Source: CAZSNT01 sp964607765 (GTDB lineage Bacteria > Verrucomicrobiota > Lentisphaeria > Oligosphaerales > JABHEG01). From it: 64,000 nucleotides of DNA. The notes beneath the pieces are model-generated. The model had not been told where the DNA came from. It searched no databases and saw only the letters and a list, made by a program, of their open reading frames with translations. The DNA is taken from contig CAZSNT010000031.1 of NCBI GenBank assembly GCA_964607765.1, positions 6,844 to 70,843 on the forward strand, read 5' to 3'. Below are positions 45,403 through 54,500 of the stretch, in pieces; positions within the stretch are counted from its first letter, which is position 1, and the number at the start of each line of letters is the position of its first letter. Made by a program: the position numbers and the translations under genes.

Positions 45403-45927
45403 ATGTCAAACAAAGGGACGTTCACGATGGCACCACAAGTGGCTTTGCTGATGGGCAGCAAATCGGATTTGCCCAAGCTGCAGAAGACGATCGACACACT
45501 TGCTGATCTGGAGATTCCGTGTTCTGTGCGGGTTATGTCCGCGCACCGGACGCCGGAGATAGTCAAGGACTTTGCCGAGAATGCGGCGGATCGCGGATAT
45601 CGCGTGATCATGGCCGCAGCCGGCGGTGCGGCGCACTTGGCCGGCGTGGTGGCGGCGCATACGCTGCTGCCGGTGATCGGCATCCCCGTTCAGGGCGGCG
45701 CTCTCAACGGTATGGACGCGCTGCTGGCTACCGTGCAGATGCCGGGCGGCATAGCTGTGGCCACCGTAGGTGTCGGCAGCGGCGGCGCGACCAACGCGGC
45801 TGTGCTGGCCGCACAGATTCTGGCATTGGGCGATTCGGCCGTGGCTGAGCGCCTCAAGGCTTACCGCCTGAACCGCCGTGACGGCGTCATCGAGTCCGAC
45901 GCCGAGCTGCAGCAGTCGCTGGCGTAG
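45403..45927 (+). CDS. purE: N5-carboxyaminoimidazole ribonucleotide mutase
   Basis: This protein of about 174 residues is class I PurE, which rearranges N5-CAIR to CAIR in purine synthesis. VALLMGSKSDLPKL is the nucleotide-phosphate loop, VRVMSAHRTPEIV holds the catalytic His, and AAAGGAAHLAGVVAAHT and GIPVQ complete the active site. The ATG at 45403 (GGAAG 9 bases upstream) or 45427 (AGGG 9 bases upstream) may be the start. No purK is adjacent. It is divergent from hisHF and is followed by an S41-like gene 16 bases downstream. Confidence 0.95.
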   Translation: MSNKGTFTMAPQVALLMGSKSDLPKLQKTIDTLADLEIPCSVRVMSAHRTPEIVKDFAENAADRGYRVIMAAAGGAAHLAGVVAAHTLLPVIGIPVQGGALNGMDALLATVQMPGGIAVATVGVGSGGATNAAVLAAQILALGDSAVAERLKAYRLNRRDGVIESDAELQQSLA

Positions 45928-45943
45928 TTTGTGAAGGTGACAT

Positions 45944-46855
45944 ATGACTCGCTGTGACAACCGCGTGTTCCGCAAGGCCGCGTCGGTACTGGTCGCGTGC
46001 GCTCTGCTGTCGGGCGGCTTGTCCTGGGGCAAGCCCGCGGCGCCGGGCGCCGCCGCGGTACGCGACAGTGGCGACACAACGGTCTCTGAGGCCGTGTCTG
46101 AGCTTCTGACTGTGCTGCACGAACGGCAGCTGTTGCCGGCCACCGATTCGGCGCTGCGCGAGAGCATGCTGAAGGCCATCCTGGAGTCCCTGGACTGCAA
46201 TGCGGTGCTGCGGGCGGAGCCGGGGGGAGCGGCGCAGAGCGGGGGGAGCGGGCGTGCCGCAGCCGAATGCACCACGATCGGCCGTGCCGAAACGGTTGGC
46301 GGGCTGTTCCGCTACATTCAGGTTCTCGAGGTCGCTGACCAGACGCCGTTCGATGTCGGCAAGGCACTGGCCGAGATCAAGTACGGGCATTACGAGGGGA
46401 TCATCGTCGATCTGCGGCACACGGCCGGGGACGCGGCCGAAGCGGCGCGCAAGGCTGCCGACGCCTTCGCCACATGTGAGCTTCCCGTGGTCACATTGGT
46501 CAACAGCGAGACGGTCGGCACGGCCGAGATGCTCGTCGCGCTGATTCGGCAGCGTTGCGGCGCGCTGGCTGTGGGACAGGCGACGCGAGGCTACCCGTTC
46601 CCGCGCGAGTCGGCTACTTTGAGCTCGGGTGAAGTGGTCATGCTGCCGCGTGTTGCCGGCGTGAAGAGCGACGGCTACTGGGAGCCGACGCCGATCAAGC
46701 CGGACCTGCCTGTGTCGCAGTCGTTGCCGCGCGAGTGGCTCCGTAGAGCGCACGCCGAGCCGGGCCCGGACGCGGGTGACGGCAAGGACTTGTGCCTGCG
46801 CAGAGCTGCTGACCTGCTCACCACGATCAATGCGCTGGAAGACAAACACTTCTAG
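45944..46855 (+). CDS. Secreted S41 peptidase-like protein, probably inactive
   Basis: This 303-residue protein has a Sec-type N-terminus (about 1-29). Its second half has the S41/CtpA core: GRAETVGGLFRYIQVLEVA, GIIVDLRHTAGDAAEAAR (usually the conserved LDLRxNPGG) and PVVTLVNSETVGTAEMLVAL. Compared with the active consensus (SASASE and FGKG), the catalytic Ser aligns with Gly and the Lys with Tyr (ATRGYP), so proteolysis is unlikely. No PDZ domain is seen. It may bind peptides or act as a structural relative. The ATG has AAGG 6 bases upstream. It is followed at 46875 by another exported protein. Confidence 0.7.
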   Translation: MTRCDNRVFRKAASVLVACALLSGGLSWGKPAAPGAAAVRDSGDTTVSEAVSELLTVLHERQLLPATDSALRESMLKAILESLDCNAVLRAEPGGAAQSGGSGRAAAECTTIGRAETVGGLFRYIQVLEVADQTPFDVGKALAEIKYGHYEGIIVDLRHTAGDAAEAARKAADAFATCELPVVTLVNSETVGTAEMLVALIRQRCGALAVGQATRGYPFPRESATLSSGEVVMLPRVAGVKSDGYWEPTPIKPDLPVSQSLPREWLRRAHAEPGPDAGDGKDLCLRRAADLLTTINALEDKHF

Positions 46856-46874
46856 CCCGGACCTCGAGTCGACC

Positions 46875-48155
46875 ATGCACCGCAGACCGGGATCATGGTG
46901 TTCGGCTGCCGCGCTCCTGGCCCTGCTGGCCGCGAGCGCGCCCACACCTGCGGCGGCAACCGTCCCCGCTCACGCGCACACCACACAGTTCCATCGCTAC
47001 CGTGTCCGACTCCGCACCCCGTCACCGGAGATCGTGCGAGGCTACACGCGGCTTGTCAAGCTCTGTTCCTGGGACGTGTCGGGCCTGCTGGGCGAGCCGG
47101 AGGGGCGCCTGCCCTGGATCATCGTCGCAGACAACACAGAACCCACGCCGGGCGACGATGCACTGACGGTGCGGTTCGATCCGCAGCAGACTGCAGCCGA
47201 AGCCGTGCACGACTTGACCACAGCGTTCGTGGCGCGGCGTGCGCAGGCACTCCGGCACGAAGGCGATCCTGCGGCCACCGGAGTCGAGTGGCTGGTTGCC
47301 GGGCTGGTCTACGGCTTGGTCTACTGCCCGCGGTTGGGGGTCAACCTGCCGCTCGTCGACTACCAGCCTGCCCGGGCCCTCTTCGCACGCAGGCAATTCC
47401 CTGATGTGACTGCCTTGATGCAGGAGCCGCCCCCCGCCGACGCGGGCCCCGCTTACAGGCTCTATGCACTGCACTGCAACCTGCTGATGGCTGCGATCGC
47501 CCGGGAGAGCGAGGGCCGGGACCGGCTCAGGCGTCTGTTCTCCCTGCAGGCGCGCGGCAGGGAGGCAGTGGCAGCGGCGAGCTTTGTGCTGAACGATGTC
47601 TTCCGCGCCGGTGAGGATGTGCAGCAGTGGTATGAAGGCGCCGCGCAGTCCGTCAGTCGCCGTGGCCGCCGCCCCATGAAAGTCGCTGCGGTAACCCGAG
47701 CTGTCGCCGAGCTCGTGACCGTGCCCGTGTTGACCCCGGCAACGGTTGGCGCCGGGCCGACAGCGCTTCCGATCGAGGACGTGCCGCAACGCGTCGAAAC
47801 ACTGCGCGATGACCCCAAAGCACTGAACGATCTGCAACATCGGCTGTTCGAGTTGGGAAAGGACGCGCCGCACCTGTTGCAGCCGGCGATCCAGCGGTTC
47901 CTCGCGGGAATCGAAGCGCTGCAGATAGGGCGGATGTTCACGTTCAGACGCACCATGCGCCGCGCACGCCGCGAGCTCGGTGAGGCCGTGCTCAAACAGC
48001 AGGCCCTTGAGGAACTCCTCGACTCATACGAGGGCGACACCGCGACCGTCGAGCAGCGATTCCCGTTGTTCCTCGAAGTCGCCGAACGCAACCGGCAGCG
48101 GCAGCGCCTGCTCGATCCCGAACTGCATCGCCTCCTCGATGAACTGGAGCGGTGA
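46875..48155 (+). CDS. Secreted protein of unknown function
   Basis: This protein has 427 residues from the ATG at 46875. A clear signal peptide (SAAALLALLAASAPTPAAA) is followed by a globular region. WLVAGLVYGLVY near residue 140 sits where a zinc-protease active helix might be in related secreted proteins, but no HExxH is present. The C-terminal 130 residues are helical and charged, partly coiled (TMRRARRELGEAVLKQQALE). I do not recognise a family. It is 19 bases from the S41-like gene and probably cotranscribed with it, suggesting both act in the periplasm. Confidence 0.6.
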   Translation: MHRRPGSWCSAAALLALLAASAPTPAAATVPAHAHTTQFHRYRVRLRTPSPEIVRGYTRLVKLCSWDVSGLLGEPEGRLPWIIVADNTEPTPGDDALTVRFDPQQTAAEAVHDLTTAFVARRAQALRHEGDPAATGVEWLVAGLVYGLVYCPRLGVNLPLVDYQPARALFARRQFPDVTALMQEPPPADAGPAYRLYALHCNLLMAAIARESEGRDRLRRLFSLQARGREAVAAASFVLNDVFRAGEDVQQWYEGAAQSVSRRGRRPMKVAAVTRAVAELVTVPVLTPATVGAGPTALPIEDVPQRVETLRDDPKALNDLQHRLFELGKDAPHLLQPAIQRFLAGIEALQIGRMFTFRRTMRRARRELGEAVLKQQALEELLDSYEGDTATVEQRFPLFLEVAERNRQRQRLLDPELHRLLDELER

Positions 48156-48360
48156 CGAGGCTCCGTGAGAGATGAACGCTGGCTGAACCCGAGCACCGCT
48201 TCCGGTATGAAGTGATCGGGGAATGGCACGGGACGGGGGGCTCCTCGGCCATCTTGCGCTGCATGACGTGCGAGGGTAGATTCCTCCGCAGATAGGTGGG
48301 GCGGCGGATGCGTCGTGGTTGGACGCGTGCGTTAACAGATTCTGGAAGGAGAGTTGCTGC

Positions 48361-49014
48361 ATGAGGTACGTAAAGAACGCCGGAGTGTTGCTCCTGTCGC
48401 TCTGTCTGTGGGGATGCGGTTCTGTCAGGCAACCCCACCCGTCCGGGGTCCCCTACTACTCAAACATCGGCAGCAAGGGCTGGTCTCGTCCCGGTCTCAC
48501 GCTTCTGGACCTCAAGGCCTTCCAGCAGACGACCCTTTACACGTGCGGCCCGGCAGCCGCCATCACACTGCTCCGCTTCCATGGCAGGAACGGCGAAGAG
48601 ATGGCGATAGCCAAACAGATGAAGACGAATGCTGACATCGGCACGACGCCCGAGAACCTGTCGCGCTGGCTGGGGGAGAACGGGTTCGAGGTCACGTGGG
48701 GGGAGAATGGCACTCTGGAATTGTTGCGCGAGAACCTGACAAAGGGCGTGCCCACGCTTGTTGAGTGGAGCGACTGGGGCGGGCACTGGGTGTTGGTGGT
48801 GGGGTACGACACGCGGAACACCGAGAGCAAAGGTGATGACGTGATTATCTTTGCTGACCCGGCCGATGATCACGATGACTTCCAGGACGGACTCCTCTGG
48901 TTCAATGCGGGGCGGTTCGATGCGATGTGGTACGATGCGCTGCTGTTTGGGCGGCTCATGACACGCGTCTACATCACAGCCGTCCCCAAGAAGGACGCGC
49001 AGCCGGCGCCCTGA
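48361..49014 (+). CDS. C39-like cysteine peptidase lipoprotein
   Basis: This 217-residue protein has a lipobox in LLLSLCLWGCGS (Cys at about 20), so it is predicted to be lipid-anchored. The body resembles peptidase C39-like domains: TTLYTCGPAAAITLLRFHG has the Gln/Cys-Gly-Pro-Ala active-site Cys, GGHWVLVVGYD the catalytic His, and IIFADPADD the third residue. Known members cleave double-Gly leaders or act on other peptides; here no transporter is fused. The ATG at 48361 has AGGAG 9 bases upstream. Confidence 0.8.
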   Translation: MRYVKNAGVLLLSLCLWGCGSVRQPHPSGVPYYSNIGSKGWSRPGLTLLDLKAFQQTTLYTCGPAAAITLLRFHGRNGEEMAIAKQMKTNADIGTTPENLSRWLGENGFEVTWGENGTLELLRENLTKGVPTLVEWSDWGGHWVLVVGYDTRNTESKGDDVIIFADPADDHDDFQDGLLWFNAGRFDAMWYDALLFGRLMTRVYITAVPKKDAQPAP

Positions 49015-49051
49015 GCGTGTGCCGGGACCGCGCCGCGGGTTCCCCTGAACA

Positions 49052-49471
49052 GTGCTGCAGATAACCAACAGCATCCAACTCGATGAACGGGAGATCGAGT
49101 TCGACTTCATCCTGGCCTCCGGACCGGGCGGGCAGAACGTGAATCGCGTGGCCACCGCGGTCCAACTGCGCTTTGATGTCGGCAGCTCCCCGTCACTTCC
49201 CCGGGCGGTCAAAGAGCGCTTGAGGAAACTCGCCGGGCGGCGTCTGACCGAGGCGGGCATCCTCGTGATCGAGGCGCGCCGGTTCCGCTCGCAGCAGCGG
49301 AACCGCGAGGACGCACTCGAACGCCTCGTTACGCTGCTGCAACGCGCAGCACACAAGCCCAGACCACGCCGCGCTACAAGCCCCAGCCGCGCGGCGCGAC
49401 AGCGACGCATGGACTCCAAACGACGCCGGGGCGAGAAGAAGAAGCTGCGCCGCCCGCCGCGGGCGGACTGA
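49052..49471 (+). CDS. arfB: Alternative ribosome-rescue factor ArfB (YaeJ/ICT1 type)
   Basis: This 139-residue codon-independent peptidyl-tRNA hydrolase rescues stalled ribosomes. ILASGPGGQNVNRVAT carries the GGQ motif, and the basic C-terminal tail (ARQRRMDSKRRRGEKKKLRR) matches the tail that enters the mRNA channel. The absence of RF domains 2 and 4 and the length agree with ArfB. The start is GTG without a clear ribosome site. Confidence 0.92.
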   Translation: MLQITNSIQLDEREIEFDFILASGPGGQNVNRVATAVQLRFDVGSSPSLPRAVKERLRKLAGRRLTEAGILVIEARRFRSQQRNREDALERLVTLLQRAAHKPRPRRATSPSRAARQRRMDSKRRRGEKKKLRRPPRAD

Positions 49472-49517
49472 CGGGGGGCGAGGAACCCCACATGAGTCAC
49501 TGAGTCACCGACCTCGC

Positions 49518-50558
49518 CTACACCCGCACAGCCTTCCCCAGCCGGATCGACTGGGTTTCCTTGTGGCAGAGCACGAGGGCGTCGCACGCGAGCTGGCCGT
49601 CGAGCAGCGGCGATGGTGTGCCGGTGCGGATGGCGCGCGTCACTTCCTTCAGTTCCGCCACGAACGCATCGGTGGGTTCGCCGGAGACCGGTGGCCGGTA
49701 CGTGCGCCCGTCTGTTCGCAGCACGGTCAGGGGATAGCCCACAACCCAGTCCTTCCCGATCGTGGCGCCGTCGAAGAAGATCGTGGCGCCCTCGAAGTAG
49801 ATCTCGTAAGCATGCGTGAAGGGGCGGCCTTGCTGCTTGATGACGCCGCTGGTGGCCGTGACGGCTACTTCCGGATCATCGAATCGGAACAGGGTTGTGA
49901 AGCGTTCGGCCACGTCTCCGCGCATGGTGCCGACGCTCTGCACAGCGTGCGGCTGCCCGAACGCGAGCACGATGAAATGCGCATCGTGCACGTGCAGATC
50001 GAGCATGGGCCCGCCGATGGCGTCGGGGTCGTAGTAGTTGCTGATCCAGACAGGGTCCGACATCATGCGACGGAAGCTGCCCCCCATCAGCTTGCCGTAC
50101 TTGCCGCTGCGGATGACCTCGTAGGCGAAGGCGTACTCGGGAAAGAACGGGAGCACGTGCCCCACAAGCAGCTGCCGCTGCTCCTCATGCGCAACATCGA
50201 CCATGCGCCGTGCGTCGGTCACATTGAGCGCAATCGGCTTCTCGCAGAACACATGCTTGCCCGCGCGGAGCGCCTCGATGGCCACGTCCGCATGCGCAAG
50301 CGCCGGCAGACAGATGTCGACAAGGTCCACGTGCGGATCGTTCAGCATGTCGTCGATTTCGCTGTAAGCGGCAACGCCGCTCAGGTCCACCTTCGTGCCG
50401 CGCGGCCCGAAGTTCCCCTTGATCCCGCGCCAGTCCCCGGCCAGGCGCTTGGGATCCTGCTCGCAAATGGCCACTACCTTGGCGCCGCGCACCTTCTCGT
50501 ACGCGTGGTAGTGCGTCATGCCCATGAACCCGATGCCTGCAATTCCTACTCGGACCAT
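49518..50558 (-). CDS. Gfo/Idh/MocA family oxidoreductase, cytoplasmic
   Basis: This protein of 346 residues starts at the ATG at 50558 (GGAGG 9 bases upstream). RVGIAGIGFMGMTHYHAYE is the NAD(P)-binding loop, CEKPIALNV near residue 100 the family motif, and MLDLHVHDAHFIV the catalytic His region. No export signal. It resembles inositol or sugar dehydrogenases, but the substrate cannot be set. It is the fourth family member in the window and the most canonical one. Confidence 0.9.
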   Translation of the reverse strand: MVRVGIAGIGFMGMTHYHAYEKVRGAKVVAICEQDPKRLAGDWRGIKGNFGPRGTKVDLSGVAAYSEIDDMLNDPHVDLVDICLPALAHADVAIEALRAGKHVFCEKPIALNVTDARRMVDVAHEEQRQLLVGHVLPFFPEYAFAYEVIRSGKYGKLMGGSFRRMMSDPVWISNYYDPDAIGGPMLDLHVHDAHFIVLAFGQPHAVQSVGTMRGDVAERFTTLFRFDDPEVAVTATSGVIKQQGRPFTHAYEIYFEGATIFFDGATIGKDWVVGYPLTVLRTDGRTYRPPVSGEPTDAFVAELKEVTRAIRTGTPSPLLDGQLACDALVLCHKETQSIRLGKAVRV

Positions 50559-50580
50559 GACCATCACCCTCCTGCCTGGT

Positions 50581-50991
50581 TTACCTTCGTTTCATCGACT
50601 GAAGCTTGACGTCCACCAGCCTGGCGGCAAGGGCGGAATCGAAGCTGGTCTCGTCGAGATCAAACGGCTTACCCTCCGGATACTGCCTGGCTTCATCCAG
50701 CCCCTCGATGACAGAATCGGGGAAGCCTCGAGCTCCGATCATCGCGATGGCTCTCTCGTTGAAGACCATTCGGAATATGAACCCGCCTTCGCGAGGGATG
50801 AACAGGAACACCCTCTTCCTCTTCACCATCCCATTCTTGAACCAGCCGGTGGGCTTGTAGTACTTCCAGTCCAGCCTGAGCGGACCAACGTCGCCACGGA
50901 TCCCGTCCACGAACGTGACAAAATGTGAATAGGCAACCCCGATCAGAGCCTGGACTTCCACTTCGCTTGGCGGAGTTTTGGGGTCACTCAT
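50581..50991 (-). CDS. DUF3788 family protein
   Basis: This protein of 136 residues resembles the DUF3788 family. YSHFVTFVDGIRGDVGPL and WKYYKPTGWFKNGMVKRKR then FLFIPREGGFIFRMVFNER are its typical core, a small alpha/beta fold with no known function. The ATG at 50991 is preferred because the upstream frame is non-homologous, but no strong ribosome site is visible. It lies 22 bases upstream of the oxidoreductase on the same strand. Confidence 0.75.
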   Translation of the reverse strand: MSDPKTPPSEVEVQALIGVAYSHFVTFVDGIRGDVGPLRLDWKYYKPTGWFKNGMVKRKRVFLFIPREGGFIFRMVFNERAIAMIGARGFPDSVIEGLDEARQYPEGKPFDLDETSFDSALAARLVDVKLQSMKRR

Positions 50992-51159
50992 GTGTGCAGC
51001 ATTCCCATGCGGCGTGGCCTCCCGTGCCGTCACCCCCTCTTCGGACGACCGGCAGGGGTACAATGGATGCGTTCGCGCAAGCCGTCAAGCACAGCGTGAT
51101 CAGGGGGCGTAACGCCTCGGGCTTCGTACGGCAAGAGGGGTGTAGCACAACGACTGGAC

Positions 51160-51336
51160 TCAGAGAGCAACCACTGCGTCAGAACGACAGGCCTGGAGAC
51201 ATTTGCCGCAGCCGCTGCAGGCGTCTTCGTTGATGCACATGTGGCATTCGTAGACTGGTGTCCGGTCGGAGAACTGCAAGGTAGGGGCCAGTTCCACATC
51301 ATGCGCGGTCAGGGCGCGGAACGGAGTGCGGGGCAC
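51160..51336 (-). CDS. Possible tiny ferredoxin-like protein
   Basis: A frame of 58 codons from a GTG at 51336 ends with YECHMCINEDACSGCGKCLQ then ACRSDAVVAL. CSGCGKCLQAC is a perfect 4Fe-4S ligand set (C-x2-C-x2-C-x3-C), but the spaced fourth Cys-Pro of complete bacterial ferredoxins is absent. The gene would lie 18 bases after tRNA-Tyr with no ribosome site. It is either a minimal ferredoxin, a 3' fragment of a larger protein, or a chance frame; the intact cluster motif argues against chance. Confidence 0.4.
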   Translation of the reverse strand: MPRTPFRALTAHDVELAPTLQFSDRTPVYECHMCINEDACSGCGKCLQACRSDAVVAL

Positions 51337-51354
51337 AAGCGGAAGAGGAGAGAA

Positions 51355-51439
51355 TGGTGGTAGGGGGTGGATTCGAACCACCGAAGGCTTCGCCAGCAGA
51401 TTTACAGTCTGCCCCGTTTGACCGCTTCGGTACCCTACC
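51355..51439 (-). tRNA. tRNA-Tyr (anticodon GTA)
   Basis: An 85-base class II tRNA on the minus strand: acceptor GGTAGGG / CCCTACC, anticodon arm GCAGA-CTGTAAA-TCTGC with anticodon GTA, a long variable arm (GGCGAAGCC), T loop GGTTCGAATCC and encoded CCA. The long variable arm is normal for bacterial tRNA-Tyr. Confidence 0.96.
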
Positions 51440-51464
51440 ACACAGGGTGCGATCGAAAGATATT

Positions 51465-51493
51465 AATGTAGCTCGGTGGGTGCGATTCGGCAA
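51465..51493 (-). promoter_or_regulatory. Promoter of tRNA-Tyr
   Basis: Minus strand: TTGCCG (51493-51488), 17 bases, TACATT (51470-51465) followed by AAT. It has the same -10 string as the promoter at 22152-22180. It lies 26 bases upstream of the mature tRNA 5' end. Confidence 0.5.
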
Positions 51494-51582
51494 GGGCGAT
51501 TGTGGGAAAAACGCAGCCGGTCGGTTCCGTGCGGGACGGCCCGTATGCCGGGTATCCTCACCCGGCTTCCGCGCGCCGCAAC

Positions 51583-54500
51583 TCACTCCGTCTTCATCAG
51601 GTCGCGGAGCAGGGAGCCGCCGAGCTGCCGGAGTGCATCACGGCGGGCTTCGCGCGGGGAGACGGGCGGTTTTGGTTGCGGTTCCGGTGCCTGTTTCGGG
51701 GCTGGCGGTTTTGGGGGGGGCTCCGGCTGGGGGGGCTGCTGCTGTTGGTCGGGCGGCGGTGGGGCCGGTTGCTGTTGCGGTTTTGGTTGTGGTCTGCCGA
51801 GGGCCTGATCGAGTACGTTGAACAGCAGGTCTCGAGACTTTGGTTTGGGTTGCCGGTCGGAGGCGGGGGGAGGCGGGACGCCGGTGCCAGCGTCCGTCCC
51901 GGTCTTGCCGCGCAGTGTCTCTTCTGCGAGCCGTTTGAAATCGACCTTCTCGCCGCGCGACAGGCCTTCGACGGCCGCGCCCAGAATGCCTTTCACCACG
52001 TTCTTGGCAGTCTCGGCAACGGCGCCCAGCGTGGCTTTGACCGAGCCGGCATAGTCCGCTTTGGGGTGCTTTGCCGTGCCGCCCACGGCCATCTTGATGG
52101 GTACCGGAACGCCCATGACCCGCATGTCTGCCTGCAGCTCCTTGAAGGGCGGATCGAACCCGGTGCCGGTACTCGACACGCCGTCGGGCAGGTTGAGTGC
52201 GCCCGAGAAGCTGAGCTCCGGCGTGAGATTGGAGTTGAGCAGGCATTGGGTAAGTTCGAGGGCGCCGGAGTCGGCCCGGAACGCGATTTTGCCCTCGGTG
52301 AAATGCATGTCGTCCAGCTTGCCGAGCTGGTGCGTTGCCTTCTGCTTCAGTTTCCCCAGTTCGTCCGAAACGAACTTGAGTGCGCCCGGCCCGCCCAAGG
52401 CACCCTCGAAGTTCTCGAGCCAGTGGTAGGGCAGCAGCAGCAGATTCACGCCAGGTATGGCTGCCAGCAGGTCGGAATCGGTCTTCAGGCGGATCTCGGC
52501 CAGGTCGAGGGAGATGCCGCCGACCAAGTTGCGCGCGATGGCCAGCGGGCTGGTGCCTTTGCCGTCGATGTCCAGACCGAAGTGTTTGAGGCCGCCCTGC
52601 AGGGCCGTGGCGAGATCTGGCGCAAACGTGTCGAGGAATGGCGCGAAGGGCAAGTTTGCAATGTCGAGCTTGGTCTTGTAGGTGAGGTCCGGCGCCCCGA
52701 GATCCACGGCGCTTTCGAGGTGTATCGCTGCGCCGTTGACGATCAGGTCGAGCGGATCAGCCGAGACTTGGTTGTCCTTGACGAGGACTGTGCCGACGCA
52801 CGATGAGACAAGGATCTTGCCGTAGGTGATGTTCTTGAGGTCGAGTTTGGCAACCGCTTCGATTCCTTCCAGGCCGGTCGGCTCGGCTTCATCCGGTGTT
52901 TCGGGCGGCGCCGGTTCGCGCGGCGTCGGTGTCGGGGCCTCGGCCGGCGGCTCCCGGGGCTGTTCAGGCGCCGGCGCAGTGGGGGCCGGTTCGCGCTGGT
53001 CGTCCTCGATGGGTTCGAGCAGCCCGGCCAAGGCCTGGGCATCGAGGCGTGTGCTTTGCAGCGCGATCTCGGAGACGCCCTTGTCAGGCGGCAGCGCAAC
53101 GGTGCCCTGCAGCGAGATGTCGGCCAGAAGCTGTTCATCGGTCGCCGCTTGGAGACGGATCGACGTGAGGGAGCAGCGCTCCGGCGTGAGTTCGGCATCG
53201 AACTCCAGATCCGACTCGAGGGCCGGCAGAGGCTGGTATTCGGGCAGCGTCGCCCGGACCTGTACCGGGCCCACGTGTCCTTTGGCGTGGATGTGTTTGC
53301 CCTTCTCCGCGATGCGGGTTGTGACCCGGGCTTTGGCGCGGAGTTGGTCTACTGTGATGCCGTCGAGCAGCGGCGGCGGCACGGCACGCACCAGCTGTTC
53401 GTTCAGCTCCACGAGTTCCGTGGTGACCGTACCGGACAGGTCATTGATATTGAGCGCTGCCGTGTTTCTCAGAGTCAACGCGGTTTGGTCCGAGACCAGA
53501 ACGCGCGTCTCGCTCTCGCGCACGGTCAGCTGTTCCATCTCAGCGAGGCGGGCATCCAGCTTCTGGCTGACTGAGACGTCCGCGATGCGGATATCGCCGG
53601 CCGAGATTGCCAGCCCGTTGACGTCGACTGTGCCGGAGAGCTGTGTGTCCTTGCCGAGCCGTTTCACGGTTGCCGCCAGTTGCGTGTTCAGCGTTCCCGC
53701 CTCGATCTTCGGCGCGTCCGGCCCCGAGAGGAACGGATTGACCAGGGACAGCGGGAGCTCGTCAACGGCAAGGGTCACGGTGGCCGGGCTCACTCCCGTG
53801 TCGCTGTCCATATCTTTGAGTGAGACGGTCACGGTGTCGGAGAGGCCAATGGTCACCATGCGCCGGTCGGCATCACGGACTTCGACGTCGAGGCGCTTGC
53901 ACGCCACGGATTCGCGGGCGGTGTCCACTGACGCTTCGTAGGCAACAGTCAGGTTGAGCGGCGCCAGGGCAGGGAGCTCCTGAGCGGGGCAGGCCACGGT
54001 GAGTTGATTCACGTCGAGCCGGCCGGTTGCGGTCAGCTGCGTTCCGTGCTGCATCCGCATACGGCCGCGATATGTGACGCTCGTTTCCCCGAAGTCGTAG
54101 CCGCCGGCGACCGCCCCCAGTACGTTCAGGGCCTGGGACGTGAGCGGGTCAAGTGCCACTTCCAGGTCCAGGTCCGGGCCGGTGAGGTCCGCGCTGCCCG
54201 AAGCGGCAAGCTTGACGATGAGATCCGGGCCGGCGTGCTCGGCGACGCTGAGATCGCGGATCTCCAGGGCGTCCGGCGTTCCGGCGATGTCCGCGCTGAC
54301 GGTCACACGTCGCCCTGCCAGGTCGATCTCGCCAATGGAGCCGGTCAGCCCATGCAGCCGCAGTTCGGCCGTGGCTCCGCTGGGCAGCAGGTTGCTGCGC
54401 AACTGCGCGTTCAGCTCGGCCTCGATCAGGCCTGCGGTCACGCTGACATCAGGCGCGCTGACCGCATCGATACGGGCGTAGAACACCAGCTTCAGCGGCG

